DNA of 64,000 nt from Rhizobacter sp964253025 (GCF_964253025.1 NZ_CAXUQC020000001.1:2604001-2668000), one strand, 5' to 3'; numbered from the stretch's first letter, positions 43,706 through 52,051 are shown. Notes: a model not told the origin generated them from the letters alone. Numbers and translations: made by a program.

Positions 43706-45531
43706 CGCACCCCCACGTAGGCGGCCTGGGGCTCGGTGTTGAACCCGCCCGCCGTCTGGTACTTCCGATCGAAGAAGTTGTCGATGCGTGCCTGCAGGCG
43801 CCATTCGTTCGACAAGCGGTGCGACAGGTCGAGGTTGACCACCGCATAACCCGGCAGCACGGTATCGGTCGTCTCGCGATCGAAGCGCTTGCTGGCGGCG
43901 ATCCATTGCATGCCGACCGTCGTGTCTCCGAGTTCCTGTTGCACGTCCAGCGTGGCATGCCGGCGCGCACGGCGGGCGAGCACCCGGCCGGTGTCGGCGT
44001 TCTTCGGGGATTGCAGGTCGATGGACCCAGCCACGCGCAGGCCCTCGTGCGCAAACACGGTGGCCAGGGTCAGGCCCTGCAACGTGGCTCGTCCGACGTT
44101 TCCGTAACAGCCCCAGGTGCTGACGCAGGTGCCCGGGGCACCATAGATGATCAGGTCGGCGACCCGGTTGCGGTAGGCGGTGATGCTCGAATCGAAGGCG
44201 CCGGCCCGGTGTTTCAGTGCCAGTTCGATGTTGCTGCTCGATCGCTCCGCTTTCAGCGCCGGTTGACCGGCGGACGGCCCCGAGTCACTGAAGCGCTGGT
44301 AGAGCGTCGGCGCGCGGAAGGCGTTGCCCACGGAAGCGTGCACGCGCCAGCCGGCGGCGATGTCGGCGCCCGCGGCTACGGTGCCGGTGGTGGCGCTGCC
44401 GAAGTCGCTCTCCTCGTCGTGCCTCACGTTGACCTGCACGGCACGGCCTGCGTTGCGCCACCCGTAGCCGAGCGCCAGGGAGGCCAGGGTGCGATCCTGG
44501 ATGGGCGCCCCGAGCAAACCGGTGTTCTCGAGCTGGTCCTCACGGTGCTCCACGGTCACGTTGAACCCATGCGAGCCGAGCTGCACGTCGTTCTGCCACG
44601 TGGTCGTGCGCACGCGCGTGTCGGTGATGTACGCGGACGGGCCGGTCTCGTAGTGATCGTCCGACTGGCCGAAGCTCACGAGGCTCGTCCACTCTGGCAC
44701 GAAGCGGGCCGACCAGGCGACGCGCGCGGTGTCGAGGTCGTGCACGCAATGATCGTCCGTGACCCCGGACACATCGCATTGCGCATCCACATGGCTGCGC
44801 AGGAAGGACGCCTCCAGTCGATGCGCCTCGCCCAGGGCCAGGCCGAAGCGGCCACTGCCCCCGTTCGACACGTGACCGTCCCGGTCCGGGTTGCCTGCCG
44901 GACGGGCGTTGAAGCCGTCGCTGCGGGCGGTCTGCCCGGAGACGGCGAAATCGAAGGGCCCGGTCCCGCCCGAGATGCCGGCATCGCCAGTCACGGTGTT
45001 GAAGGCACCGGCCACCACACCGGCATCGCCGCGCAAACCCGGCGCGCCGCGGCGCGTGAAGATGTGGACCACGCCGCTGATGGCATCGGACCCGTACACC
45101 GCGCTCGCCGGGCCGCGCACGATCTCGATGCGCTCGATCTGGCTCAGGGGAATGGCCTCCCACGTGGCGCCGCCCGTCGACTGCGAATCGACCCGCACGC
45201 CGTCCACCATGACGGCGGTGAACCGGGTGTCACCGCCACGGATGAACACCGACGTGGTGCCCGCCATGCCGCCGCTGCGGTTCATCTCGATGCCCGGCAC
45301 GGCGCGCAGCACATCGGCCACGCCCACCGCGCCTCGCCGCTGCAGGTCCTCTCGCTCGAGCACCGTCACGTCGGAGAGCACCTCCCGCAGGGGCACGGGC
45401 GTGCGGGTGGGAGTGACGACCACGGGTTCAAGCCGCGTATCGGCGGGGGCCGCCCATGCGGCGGCGGCCCAGGCCAATGTCAAGAGGCCAGGCATCAGCG
45501 GGCGCGCATGGCGCCGGAAAGAGAAGTTCAT
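43687..45531 (-). CDS. btuB: TonB-dependent vitamin B12 receptor
   Basis: Outer-membrane receptor and first gene of the cobalamin operon. 614 residues from ATG 45531. A signal peptide (about 1-28) ends at AAAWAAP; the TonB box region is LEPVVVTPTRTPVP; the plug domain has VADVLRAVPGIEM and FIRGGDTRF; a 22-strand barrel fills the rest and ends VGVRWTPSR, lacking the usual terminal aromatic residue. The cobalamin riboswitch directly upstream supports corrinoids as the substrate rather than iron chelates. Confidence 0.93.
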   Translation of the reverse strand: MNFSFRRHARPLMPGLLTLAWAAAAWAAPADTRLEPVVVTPTRTPVPLREVLSDVTVLEREDLQRRGAVGVADVLRAVPGIEMNRSGGMAGTTSVFIRGGDTRFTAVMVDGVRVDSQSTGGATWEAIPLSQIERIEIVRGPASAVYGSDAISGVVHIFTRRGAPGLRGDAGVVAGAFNTVTGDAGISGGTGPFDFAVSGQTARSDGFNARPAGNPDRDGHVSNGGSGRFGLALGEAHRLEASFLRSHVDAQCDVSGVTDDHCVHDLDTARVAWSARFVPEWTSLVSFGQSDDHYETGPSAYITDTRVRTTTWQNDVQLGSHGFNVTVEHREDQLENTGLLGAPIQDRTLASLALGYGWRNAGRAVQVNVRHDEESDFGSATTGTVAAGADIAAGWRVHASVGNAFRAPTLYQRFSDSGPSAGQPALKAERSSSNIELALKHRAGAFDSSITAYRNRVADLIIYGAPGTCVSTWGCYGNVGRATLQGLTLATVFAHEGLRVAGSIDLQSPKNADTGRVLARRARRHATLDVQQELGDTTVGMQWIAASKRFDRETTDTVLPGYAVVNLDLSHRLSNEWRLQARIDNFFDRKYQTAGGFNTEPQAAYVGVRWTPSR

Positions 45532-45589
45532 GAGAAAGGAAGACACAAGTTCCGGGCGCCCGCTTCCCCGCAGGCACCCGACCATCGGC

Positions 45590-45800
45590 CTCGAGGAAAC
45601 GAGGCCGCCCTGTTGGCCGGTATCCGGGCTGGCGGCACGACCTGTGTGGCCTTCCCAGGGCTTGGGGCCCCAGTGGCTTTTGCACTCCAGGTTGAATCGG
45701 CGTCAACCGATTCGTCCGCTGACCGTTGCGGGGGCAGCGCAGGCGGGGGGCGTGGTCCGTCGGACTCGCTCCCTCTGCTTCCCGTTTAACTGCGCCGGCG
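45590..45800 (-). promoter_or_regulatory. Cobalamin (AdoCbl) riboswitch
   Basis: Read on the minus strand the conserved elements occur in order: TTAAACGGGAA (around 45787), GCTGCCCCCGCAACGGTCA (around 45739), GCCACTGG, GGGAAGGC, and the B12 box GCCAGCCCGGATACCGGCC (45633-45615). It is followed by a perfect 8-pair hairpin, CGGCCTCG with CGAGGCCG (about 45609-45588), the probable expression platform. It lies 60 bases before btuB and should shut down the 13-gene uptake and assembly operon when cobalamin is plentiful. Confidence 0.93.
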
Positions 45801-45826
45801 TGAAGACCGACGCTGCACCAACGAGC

Positions 45827-45865
45827 GGCATTGTAGAGGGCCTGCTTCGGGCCCCCTACAATGCC
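45827..45865. promoter_or_regulatory. Palindromic divergent promoter region (btuB operon / zapA genes)
   Basis: GGCATTGTAG (45827-45836) and CTACAATGCC (45856-45865) are perfect inverted repeats, extended inward by five more pairs. Each arm holds TACAAT in the orientation of its outward gene: plus for the coiled-coil/zapA genes (45857-45862) and minus for the riboswitch operon (45838-45833). Predicted starts, about 7 bases further out, fit the riboswitch beginning. No good -35 at 17-base spacing is present on either side. Confidence 0.5.
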
Positions 45866-45899
45866 ATCAGTCCGTCGTCACCGAGAGCCCTCGCTTGCC

Positions 45900-46136
45900 A
45901 TGTCGAAGACCCAAGAACTTGCGGAACGCGTGGAGCGCCTGCTGCTGCGACATGAAGAGCTCAAGCGAACGCACGACCTGCTCGCACAGCAGCTCACCAC
46001 CGTCACCCAGGAGCGCGACAACCTCCGATCGCGCCTGAACGCGGCCCGCGCCCGCATCGATTCGCTGCTGCAGCGGCTGCCGGCCGGCAACCCGGCCGAC
46101 GCCCCGGCCGAGGCGCCTGCCAGGGAAGACGAATGA
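45900..46136 (+). CDS. Short coiled-coil protein encoded before zapA (ZapB-like)
   Basis: 78 residues. Residues 3-62 are one continuous charged helix with leucines in heptad spacing (LAERVERLLLRHEEL, LLAQQLTTVTQER), followed by a proline/alanine-rich tail. This matches the small family found directly upstream of zapA in beta- and gammaproteobacteria (TIGR02449-type), whose members are thought to act in cell division like ZapB. Its stop overlaps the zapA start by 4 bases, so the two are translated together. Confidence 0.8.
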   Translation: MSKTQELAERVERLLLRHEELKRTHDLLAQQLTTVTQERDNLRSRLNAARARIDSLLQRLPAGNPADAPAEAPAREDE

Positions 46137-46444
46137 AACAGATCGAAGTGACGATCATGGGCCAGAGCTACATCCTCGGCTGCCCCGAAGGTGGCGAGAC
46201 GTCCCTGCTCGAGGCCGTGAGCACCGTCGACCGCGAAATGAGCGCCATCCGTGACGGTGGCCGCGTGAAGGCGCGCGAGCGCATCGCGGTGCTCGCGGCG
46301 CTGAACCTCGCCTACGCGCTGGCCGAGCGGCCCGCCGCGCCGTCGAGCGGCATCGCGGCGCCCTCCCCGGCCGACGAAGCGCATGTCGACGCCCTCATCC
46401 GTCGAGTTGACCAGGCGCTCGGCGCCGACGGTCAACTGCTGTGA
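46133..46444 (+). CDS. zapA: Cell division protein ZapA
   Basis: FtsZ-associated protein that bundles Z-ring filaments. 103 residues. The N-terminal beta-rich part has IEVTIMGQSYIL and CPEGGETSLLEAV, and the helical dimer part contains RIAVLAALNLAYAL. It is translationally coupled to the preceding coiled-coil gene and is followed by 6S RNA, a conserved neighbourhood. Confidence 0.93.
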   Translation: MKQIEVTIMGQSYILGCPEGGETSLLEAVSTVDREMSAIRDGGRVKARERIAVLAALNLAYALAERPAAPSSGIAAPSPADEAHVDALIRRVDQALGADGQLL

Positions 46445-46496
46445 CGCAAGACCACTTTGCGATGACCGGCGCCCGCTGCGGCAACGGGTCGGCGCG

Positions 46497-46684
46497 TAGA
46501 ATGGATTCGTCCGTCGCGTTCGCGTGAGTTTTATATTTCCTTGAACCGATGCTCGCAAGAGCAAGGGCTTGGAACATCGCCTGGCAGGTGCGATCGTCTC
46601 GCGTCAGATGAACCCGAAACCAGGCTGACCTCGCCCACCTGAACTGCCTGGGTTCAGGAATGCGGCTCACGGTTCGCGGCGGAC
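46497..46684 (+). ncRNA. ssrS: 6S RNA with its promoter
   Basis: Regulator that binds the sigma-70 RNA polymerase holoenzyme. A -10 box TAGAAT at 46497-46502 precedes the predicted start near 46509. The 5' end (GTCCGTCGCG, then GCGTGAG) pairs with the 3' end (CTCACGG, then CGCGGCGGAC up to 46684), giving the long closing stem expected of 6S RNA, about 176 bases. The 3' part CCTGAACTGCCTGGGTTCAGG resembles the conserved 6S hairpin. It lies between zapA and the EVE gene, its usual place. The exact ends are estimates. Confidence 0.8.
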
Positions 46685-47038
46685 ACCCTCTTCCTTCGAC
46701 TGCGCGCTTGTGCCGCGCTCGTGCCGCGCTCGTGCGGCGCTTGCTCGCGCTCCTATCGCGCGTGGGCCATGCGCGCAGCGTGCATGCATGGCGCGTCCCT
46801 TGCACCCGTTCTGCACTGTCCGCACACGACGCGCTGCGGATGATGCGCGCGACCGCCTCATCGGTCCGCGCCGCAGGCGAACGCGCAACGCACCACCCTT
46901 GTTCTCATCGATCCACTCGGCGGTTCCGTCGCGACAGCCGCCCCGATTTGCGATGATGGCGGTCTCCGGGCAACGGCGCGTGTGTGCATCTCGCACCCCG
47001 GCCACCGTGTGACCTGAACCTCACCTCCCTGCACCACC
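46685..47038. other. Non-coding stretch between 6S RNA and the EVE gene
   Basis: No credible gene seen in 354 bases. It begins with a short tandem repeat of an 11-base unit TGCCGCGCTCG (46711-46743, two exact copies and one diverged) and continues with sequence rich in GCGC words. The last 100 bases presumably hold the promoter of the EVE gene, but I cannot point to clear elements. Confidence 0.5.
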
Positions 47039-47512
<474 letters not shown>

Positions 47513-47590
47513 GCCAACCGACCGGCCCGTCAAGCCCGCAAGCGAAGCAAAGCGCCCATCAAGCCACCCGCGAGCCCGGGTTTCCCGGGC

Positions 47591-47702
47591 GACCCGGGGC
47601 GCCCCTCGGGGGCAGGAACGAAGTGACTGGGGGGCCAAGACTCCAGCAGGACGACCCGGGGCGCCCCCGCGGGGGGCAGGAGCGGGAGCGACGTGGGGGC
47701 CT
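47591..47702 (+). repeat. Two imperfect copies of a GC-rich intergenic repeat
   Basis: Copy 1 (47591-47637) and copy 2 (47653-47702) share GACCCGGGGCGCCCC, then GGGGGCAGGA, then GAAGTGAC or GAGCGAC, then a run of G ending GGCC. Each has internal complementarity between its CCCC and GGGG parts. Copy 2 reaches the 3' end of the GGDEF gene. It looks like a member of a dispersed palindromic repeat family of Burkholderiales rather than a gene. Confidence 0.6.
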
Positions 47703-48738
47703 ATTGTTTGGATTCGAACCGGATGCTCGCCAGCGTCACCAGGTTGCCGCCACGGCGCTGCGCCTCGGCCAGCGCCGAATCGGCCGCGTCGACAAGTTCT
47801 TCCTGGCTGTGGGCGGTATGGGGAAAGCTCGCCACGCCCATCGAGACCGTGAAACCCAGGTCTTCGCCGTTGAGCATGACGATCTGGGTGGCGCACTGCC
47901 GGCGCAGGCCTTCCATGCGCGAATGGGCCGTGGCGAGGCCGACGCCCGAGAGCAGCACGGCGAAGCGGTCTTCACCGAGCCGGCATGAGCCGTCCATCGC
48001 ACGCGTGTTGCTGCGCAGCAGCCGTCCCAAGGCCTCCAGGATGCGAGCACGCGCTTCCTCGCCCAGTGCGAGGGCCCGCTCGGACAGCGGATCGAGCGCA
48101 ACCGACACCATCGCGAATTCGCGGTGCTCGCGCGAAGACAGGTCGACCTCTCGCCGCAGCTGGTCTTCGAAATGGCCGCGCTGGTAAAGGCCGGTTGCCC
48201 GGTCCTTCAAGGAGGTGTCCTGGAGTTCGCGGCGCTGCGCTTCAGCGGCCTGCTGCTGCGCCTCGAGCTGGGCCAGCGCCAGGGCCAATTGGGCCTCGAG
48301 CTGGCGCTGCGCCGTCATGTCGATCCACACCACGGCCAGGTGGCGTGCGGGCGCGCCGTCGGCAGATGCCAACGGCAGGCGCGTGACGGTGAACTCGCGC
48401 TTGAATTCGCCGGTGTCGATGCGGTGCTCGCTGACCTGGGGCAGCGTCTGCACCATGGCCGACTGGTCAGCTGCCCGCAAGGCGTGCAAGGCATCGGTGG
48501 GCGCCCAGTCTTCGTCGAGCAGACCGGTCAGGGGACGCCCGACGAGCGAATCCATGCGGTCGTTGCTGTGCACGTAGCGGCCGGTGGCCGCTTCCTTCAC
48601 GGCAAACAGCGCATCGGTGCGCTCCAGCAGCGTGAGCAGCACGACGCCCAGCGCTTCAGGGGCGAGCCCCAGCGCCTGGGCCAGGCCCGCCGCGCGTTCG
48701 GCACGCGCCGACAAGGCCAGCTGATTCGATTCCGTCAT
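47701..48738 (-). CDS. PAS-GGDEF protein with degenerate signature
   Basis: 345 residues, cytoplasmic. A PAS domain (about 35-150, DALFAVKEAATGRYVHSND) is followed by a coiled linker (about 150-190) and a GGDEF-fold domain (about 185-340, LKDRATGLYQRGHF at its start). The active-site signature reads GEDRF (in CRLGEDRFAVLL) instead of GGDEF, while the later FTVSMGVASF is typical of the fold. It is therefore probably a degenerate cyclase acting as a sensor or regulator, although residual activity cannot be excluded. It stands alone and convergent with the EVE gene. Confidence 0.85.
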   Translation of the reverse strand: MTESNQLALSARAERAAGLAQALGLAPEALGVVLLTLLERTDALFAVKEAATGRYVHSNDRMDSLVGRPLTGLLDEDWAPTDALHALRAADQSAMVQTLPQVSEHRIDTGEFKREFTVTRLPLASADGAPARHLAVVWIDMTAQRQLEAQLALALAQLEAQQQAAEAQRRELQDTSLKDRATGLYQRGHFEDQLRREVDLSSREHREFAMVSVALDPLSERALALGEEARARILEALGRLLRSNTRAMDGSCRLGEDRFAVLLSGVGLATAHSRMEGLRRQCATQIVMLNGEDLGFTVSMGVASFPHTAHSQEELVDAADSALAEAQRRGGNLVTLASIRFESKQ

Positions 48739-49017
48739 TCGTTTTCTCGTCCGTGCCCGCAGGCAGTGTGTAGGCCTCGGGGCCCGGCGGGCAGCCCTGT
48801 CCGGTGGATCTCACCGGTGTCTATTTATGCACTGCTGCGGGACTCTGCAAACCCCTAGCTTGATCATAGCGGCCGGTGAGACCGGCGCCCGCCGCTGGCC
48901 GCCGCACCACCCGAATCACGGGGGGAAGGATGCCTCGAAACGGGGCCCTCACCTTGCCCGAGCCGACCGCAATGCGCCGGCGGCTCCCTGAAGCGGGGCG
49001 CGTCGCGCCCCGTCGGC
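48739..49017. other. Divergent non-coding stretch upstream of the nitrate carrier
   Basis: No gene seen. It holds several inverted repeats, such as GAGCCG/CGGCTC around 48960-48986 and GGGGCGCG/CGCGCCCC around 48995-49011, and should contain the promoter of the GGDEF gene on the minus strand. I found no hexaloop hairpins like those of the nrt leader. Confidence 0.5.
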
Positions 49018-49033
49018 TGGCATGGCTTTCGCA
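49018..49033 (+). promoter_or_regulatory. Candidate sigma-54 promoter of the MFS carrier
   Basis: TGGCAT-GGCTT-TCGCA keeps the invariant GG and GC with the correct 10-base separation, with two departures from the consensus (T for C in the -24 box, C for T in the -12 box). It is 64 bases before the carrier gene. Plausible because the other two nitrate operons have clear sigma-54 promoters. Confidence 0.45.
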
Positions 49034-49096
49034 TCGGCAGGCGCACAACAAACGCGTCCGCCCTGCGTTGGGGCGCTCGCACACTGAGGATTGCCC

Positions 49097-50365
49097 GTGA
49101 CCGGTTTCAAAGCCTTCCTGAAGTCGGGGCACAGCCCGACGCTGTTCGCCTCGTTCCTGTACTTCAGCTTCTCATGCTGCATCTGGGTGCTCAACGGCGC
49201 CATGGCGCCGTTCATCAGCGAGACGTACTCGCTGAGCCCGGCCGAGAAGGGCCTGATGCTTTCGGTCCCCATCATCGCGGGCGCCTTGATGCGCTTCCCG
49301 CTCGGGGTGCTGGCGCAGTACATCGGCCGCAAGAACGCCACACTCGTCGAAATGGGCCTCATCGCGGTGGCCATGCTGTTCGGCTTCTTCTTCGTCGATT
49401 CCTTCAACGACCTGCTCGCCATGGGCGTACTGCTCGGGATCGCCGGCGCGAGCTTCGGCGTGGCGCTCTCGCTCGGGTCGGGCTCGTTCCCGGCGCGGCA
49501 CAAGGGACTGGCCATGGGGCTGGTGGGTGCCGGCAACATCGGCACGGCGGTCTCGGTGCTCGTGGCGCCGCCCCTCGCCCAGGCCTTCGGTTGGCAGGCC
49601 GTCTACGGCATCGCGGCCGTCGCGATCGCCATTCCGATGGTGGTGATGGTGCTCTTCGCGCAGGAGCCTGCCGACGTCAACCACCATGCCAGCTTCCGCG
49701 AGCACGTCGCCTGCTTGTTCGAGAAGGACGGCTGGGCCTTCAGCCTCATCTACGGCATCACCTTCGGCGGCTTCATCGGTCTCACCACTTTCCTGCCGAC
49801 CTACTACTTCGACCAGTTCGGCGTCAGCAAGGTCGAGGCAGGCCAACTGACCATGCTGGCCGCCTTCATGGGCGCCACGGTGCGCGTCTTCGGCGGTTGG
49901 ATCTCCGACCGGCTCGGTGGCATCAACACGCTCACGGCCGTGCTGGCCATCGTCGTCGTCACGCTGGTGGCCTGCGGCTTCGCGGGCGGCTCGCTCGCGT
50001 TGTCGACGCTGCTCTTCATGCTGTGCTTTGCAGCGCTGGGCGCCGGCAACGGCGCACTCTTCCAGCTCGTGCCGCTGCGCTGGCCGCTCAGCACGGCCGT
50101 GGCCGGTTCGATGATCGGCGAGATCGGTGCCCTCGGCGGGGGCCTGGTGCCCAACGCCATGGGCCTGTCGAAACAGCATGCGGGCAGCTATGTGTGGGGC
50201 TTCCTGCTCTTTGCCGCGCTGGCCCTGGCGGTGCTGGTGATGATGAGGCGCATGCAGCTGCGCTGGACGCGCACCTGGGCCGAGAAAGGCGGGCGTGCAC
50301 GCCCGCACGTGGCCGAGCCCGTCAGGTCGGCAGGAACAGCAGCCACCAGACCAGCATCAGGTTGA
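49097..50365 (+). CDS. MFS nitrate/nitrite transporter (NarK/NasA-type)
   Basis: Inner-membrane carrier with about 12 helices, 422 residues from a GTG at 49097; GAGGA lies 6 bases upstream, which favours it over the TTG two codons earlier. It belongs to the nitrate/nitrite porter branch by the pattern RFPLGVLAQYIGRKNATL in the first half and ATVRVFGGWISDRLGG in the second, together with SLGSGSFPARHKGLAMG. Its 3' end overlaps the kinase gene by 44 bases. It provides a second route for nitrate or nitrite besides NrtABD. Confidence 0.88.
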   Translation: MTGFKAFLKSGHSPTLFASFLYFSFSCCIWVLNGAMAPFISETYSLSPAEKGLMLSVPIIAGALMRFPLGVLAQYIGRKNATLVEMGLIAVAMLFGFFFVDSFNDLLAMGVLLGIAGASFGVALSLGSGSFPARHKGLAMGLVGAGNIGTAVSVLVAPPLAQAFGWQAVYGIAAVAIAIPMVVMVLFAQEPADVNHHASFREHVACLFEKDGWAFSLIYGITFGGFIGLTTFLPTYYFDQFGVSKVEAGQLTMLAAFMGATVRVFGGWISDRLGGINTLTAVLAIVVVTLVACGFAGGSLALSTLLFMLCFAALGAGNGALFQLVPLRWPLSTAVAGSMIGEIGALGGGLVPNAMGLSKQHAGSYVWGFLLFAALALAVLVMMRRMQLRWTRTWAEKGGRARPHVAEPVRSAGTAATRPASG

Positions 50366-52022
50366 ACAGCACCGACATGGCGCACGCCACCTGCCACAGC
50401 ACCACCGGATCGCGCACCGCCATCGGTGTGGCCGCTGGGGCGTTCAGGGGGCGTGACGCACCGCGGTCGAGGGCGAGCGCCAGCTCCTCCGCGGTCTCGA
50501 AGCGATGGCGCTTGTCGAGCGACAAGGCCTTCAGCAGCACGTGGTCTAGCCAGATGGGCACGTCGGGGCGCACGCGCGAGGGCGGCTTCGGGTCGCGGCG
50601 ATAGCGCTGTTTCTGGTACGGCTCGATGTTGCCGAACGGCAGGTGGCCGGTCAGCAGCTGGTAGATCGACACCGCCAGGGCGAAGAGGTCCGTCTGCGCG
50701 TCCACCGGTTCGTCGTCCCAGAGCTCGGGGTTCATGTAGCTGGGCGTGCCCGCGTGCAGGCTGCGCTGCTCCTCCGGCTCGTTGCCCGAGAGCGCCACGC
50801 CCAGGTCGAGCAACCGCAGCTCCCCGTCCCGTCCGAGGTGCAGGTTCGACGGCTTGACGTCGCGGTGGATCACGCCGAGACGGTGCAGTCGCCCGATGGC
50901 GCGAACGGCCGCGCGGGCCCAGGCGACCGCGTCACCCACTGCGACCCCGCCCGGCCCGACCCGGGCGGCCAGGGTCTCGAGCGTCTCACCGTCGTGCCAG
51001 TCGTAGAGCAGGTAGAACGCCGTCGGTCCGGCGGGCTCGCGCAGGCGCGCAAAGCCCGAGTCGCCTCGCTCACCCACGCGGGCGGCAAGCCAGGCTTCAT
51101 GCGCCAGCATCGCTCGCTCCTGGGGGTCGCCCGCACGCGAGGGGTGCAGCGTCTTGAGCAACAGCCATGCCCCATCCGCCACGCACCGGACCCGGTACGC
51201 CAGGTGAACGCCGGAGTCGGCCACCAGCGACTCGACGACGAGCCCGTCCACCGCATCCCCCGGCTTGTATTTAGGCGGCACTGGCAGCTGACGGCTGCGC
51301 ACCAGCGCATCCTCCAGCCGCGAGCGGGCCAGGCCCCGCACCCTCAGCACGAGCGCGGTCGCGTTGTCCTGGCTGCCTGCGGCCAACGCCGCGGCGACGA
51401 GCTGCTCGCTCGCCTGCTGCACGTCGGGCTCCGACGCCAGCGCCCTGAGACGCGCCGCGCCGAGCCGCCCGTGCACGCCATCGGAAACGAGCACGAAGGT
51501 GTCCCCGAGCTGCAGGTCACCCTGCAGGTAGTCGATGCGAACCGCATCGTCCTGCCCCATCGCGCGGGTGAGCTGGCTGCGCAGGTCGGGATGGTCGATG
51601 CAATGGTCCTGCGTGAGCTGGCGGCACTCGCCGCCGCGCAGAAGGTAGGCGCGGGTGTCGCCGACATGTGCGACGGTCCAGGTCTGCCCGCGCAAGGTCA
51701 ACGCCGTCAAGGTGCACATGGCCGCACCGGACTGGCGCCGGTTGTGCGCGGCAAGCCAGGCGTTCTGTGCACCGATGATGCGATCGAGCACCACCGTCGT
51801 GTCCCATGTGGGAGGCGCAGCGAAGTAGTCCTGCACCAGGGACGTGACGCTGGTCTGCGCCGCCATGCGGCCCTGTCCGCCGCGCGAGACGCCATCGGCA
51901 ATGGCGGCCACGAAGCCGAGCGCCTCGTCGTGGGGCGCCGGAGGCACGGCGGCACCGAAGTCCTCGTTGCGCTCGCGCGGGCCGGCCTGGCTGCAGTGGC
52001 CGATGTCGATGTCGAAGCTCAT
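50322..52022 (-). CDS. PP2C phosphatase - Ser/Thr kinase fusion, membrane anchored
   Basis: 566 residues. The N-terminal PP2C-type phosphatase domain (about 1-235) has its metal-binding acids in RNEDFGAAV, AIADGVSRGG and SDGVHGRLG. A Hanks-type kinase domain follows (about 265-530): the ATP lysine in LLLKTLHP, the catalytic loop VIHRDVKPSNLHL and DLG in place of DFG (LLDLGVAL). A single C-terminal membrane helix (about 542-564, ending VWWLLFLPT) anchors it. Such fusions occur in nitrate assimilation clusters of Pseudomonas and Burkholderiales. Substrates are unknown; opposite activities in one chain suggest a reversible switch. Confidence 0.88.
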   Translation of the reverse strand: MSFDIDIGHCSQAGPRERNEDFGAAVPPAPHDEALGFVAAIADGVSRGGQGRMAAQTSVTSLVQDYFAAPPTWDTTVVLDRIIGAQNAWLAAHNRRQSGAAMCTLTALTLRGQTWTVAHVGDTRAYLLRGGECRQLTQDHCIDHPDLRSQLTRAMGQDDAVRIDYLQGDLQLGDTFVLVSDGVHGRLGAARLRALASEPDVQQASEQLVAAALAAGSQDNATALVLRVRGLARSRLEDALVRSRQLPVPPKYKPGDAVDGLVVESLVADSGVHLAYRVRCVADGAWLLLKTLHPSRAGDPQERAMLAHEAWLAARVGERGDSGFARLREPAGPTAFYLLYDWHDGETLETLAARVGPGGVAVGDAVAWARAAVRAIGRLHRLGVIHRDVKPSNLHLGRDGELRLLDLGVALSGNEPEEQRSLHAGTPSYMNPELWDDEPVDAQTDLFALAVSIYQLLTGHLPFGNIEPYQKQRYRRDPKPPSRVRPDVPIWLDHVLLKALSLDKRHRFETAEELALALDRGASRPLNAPAATPMAVRDPVVLWQVACAMSVLFNLMLVWWLLFLPT

Positions 52023-52034
52023 GAGGGCGTTGGA

Positions 52035-52051
52035 TGCACCTTGCGAGTGCC
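52035..52051 (+). promoter_or_regulatory. Possible NtrC site upstream of nasC
   Basis: TGCACC-TTGCG-AGTGCC matches the NtrC dyad fully in its left half and at four of six positions in its right half. It lies about 115 bases before the sigma-54 -24 element, a normal enhancer distance, and just ahead of the divergent kinase gene. Confidence 0.4.

Noticed and set aside
46711..46743. Three tandem 11-base units TGCCGCGCTCG as a possible CRISPR or iteron array
   Set aside because: The units are directly adjacent without spacers, only two are exact, and no cas or replication genes are near; this is simple-sequence variation.
49034..49096. A possible ANTAR leader before the MFS carrier
   Set aside because: The only stem (AACGC with GCGTT) encloses nine bases, not a hexaloop with A1 and G4, and no paired second hairpin or terminator exists.
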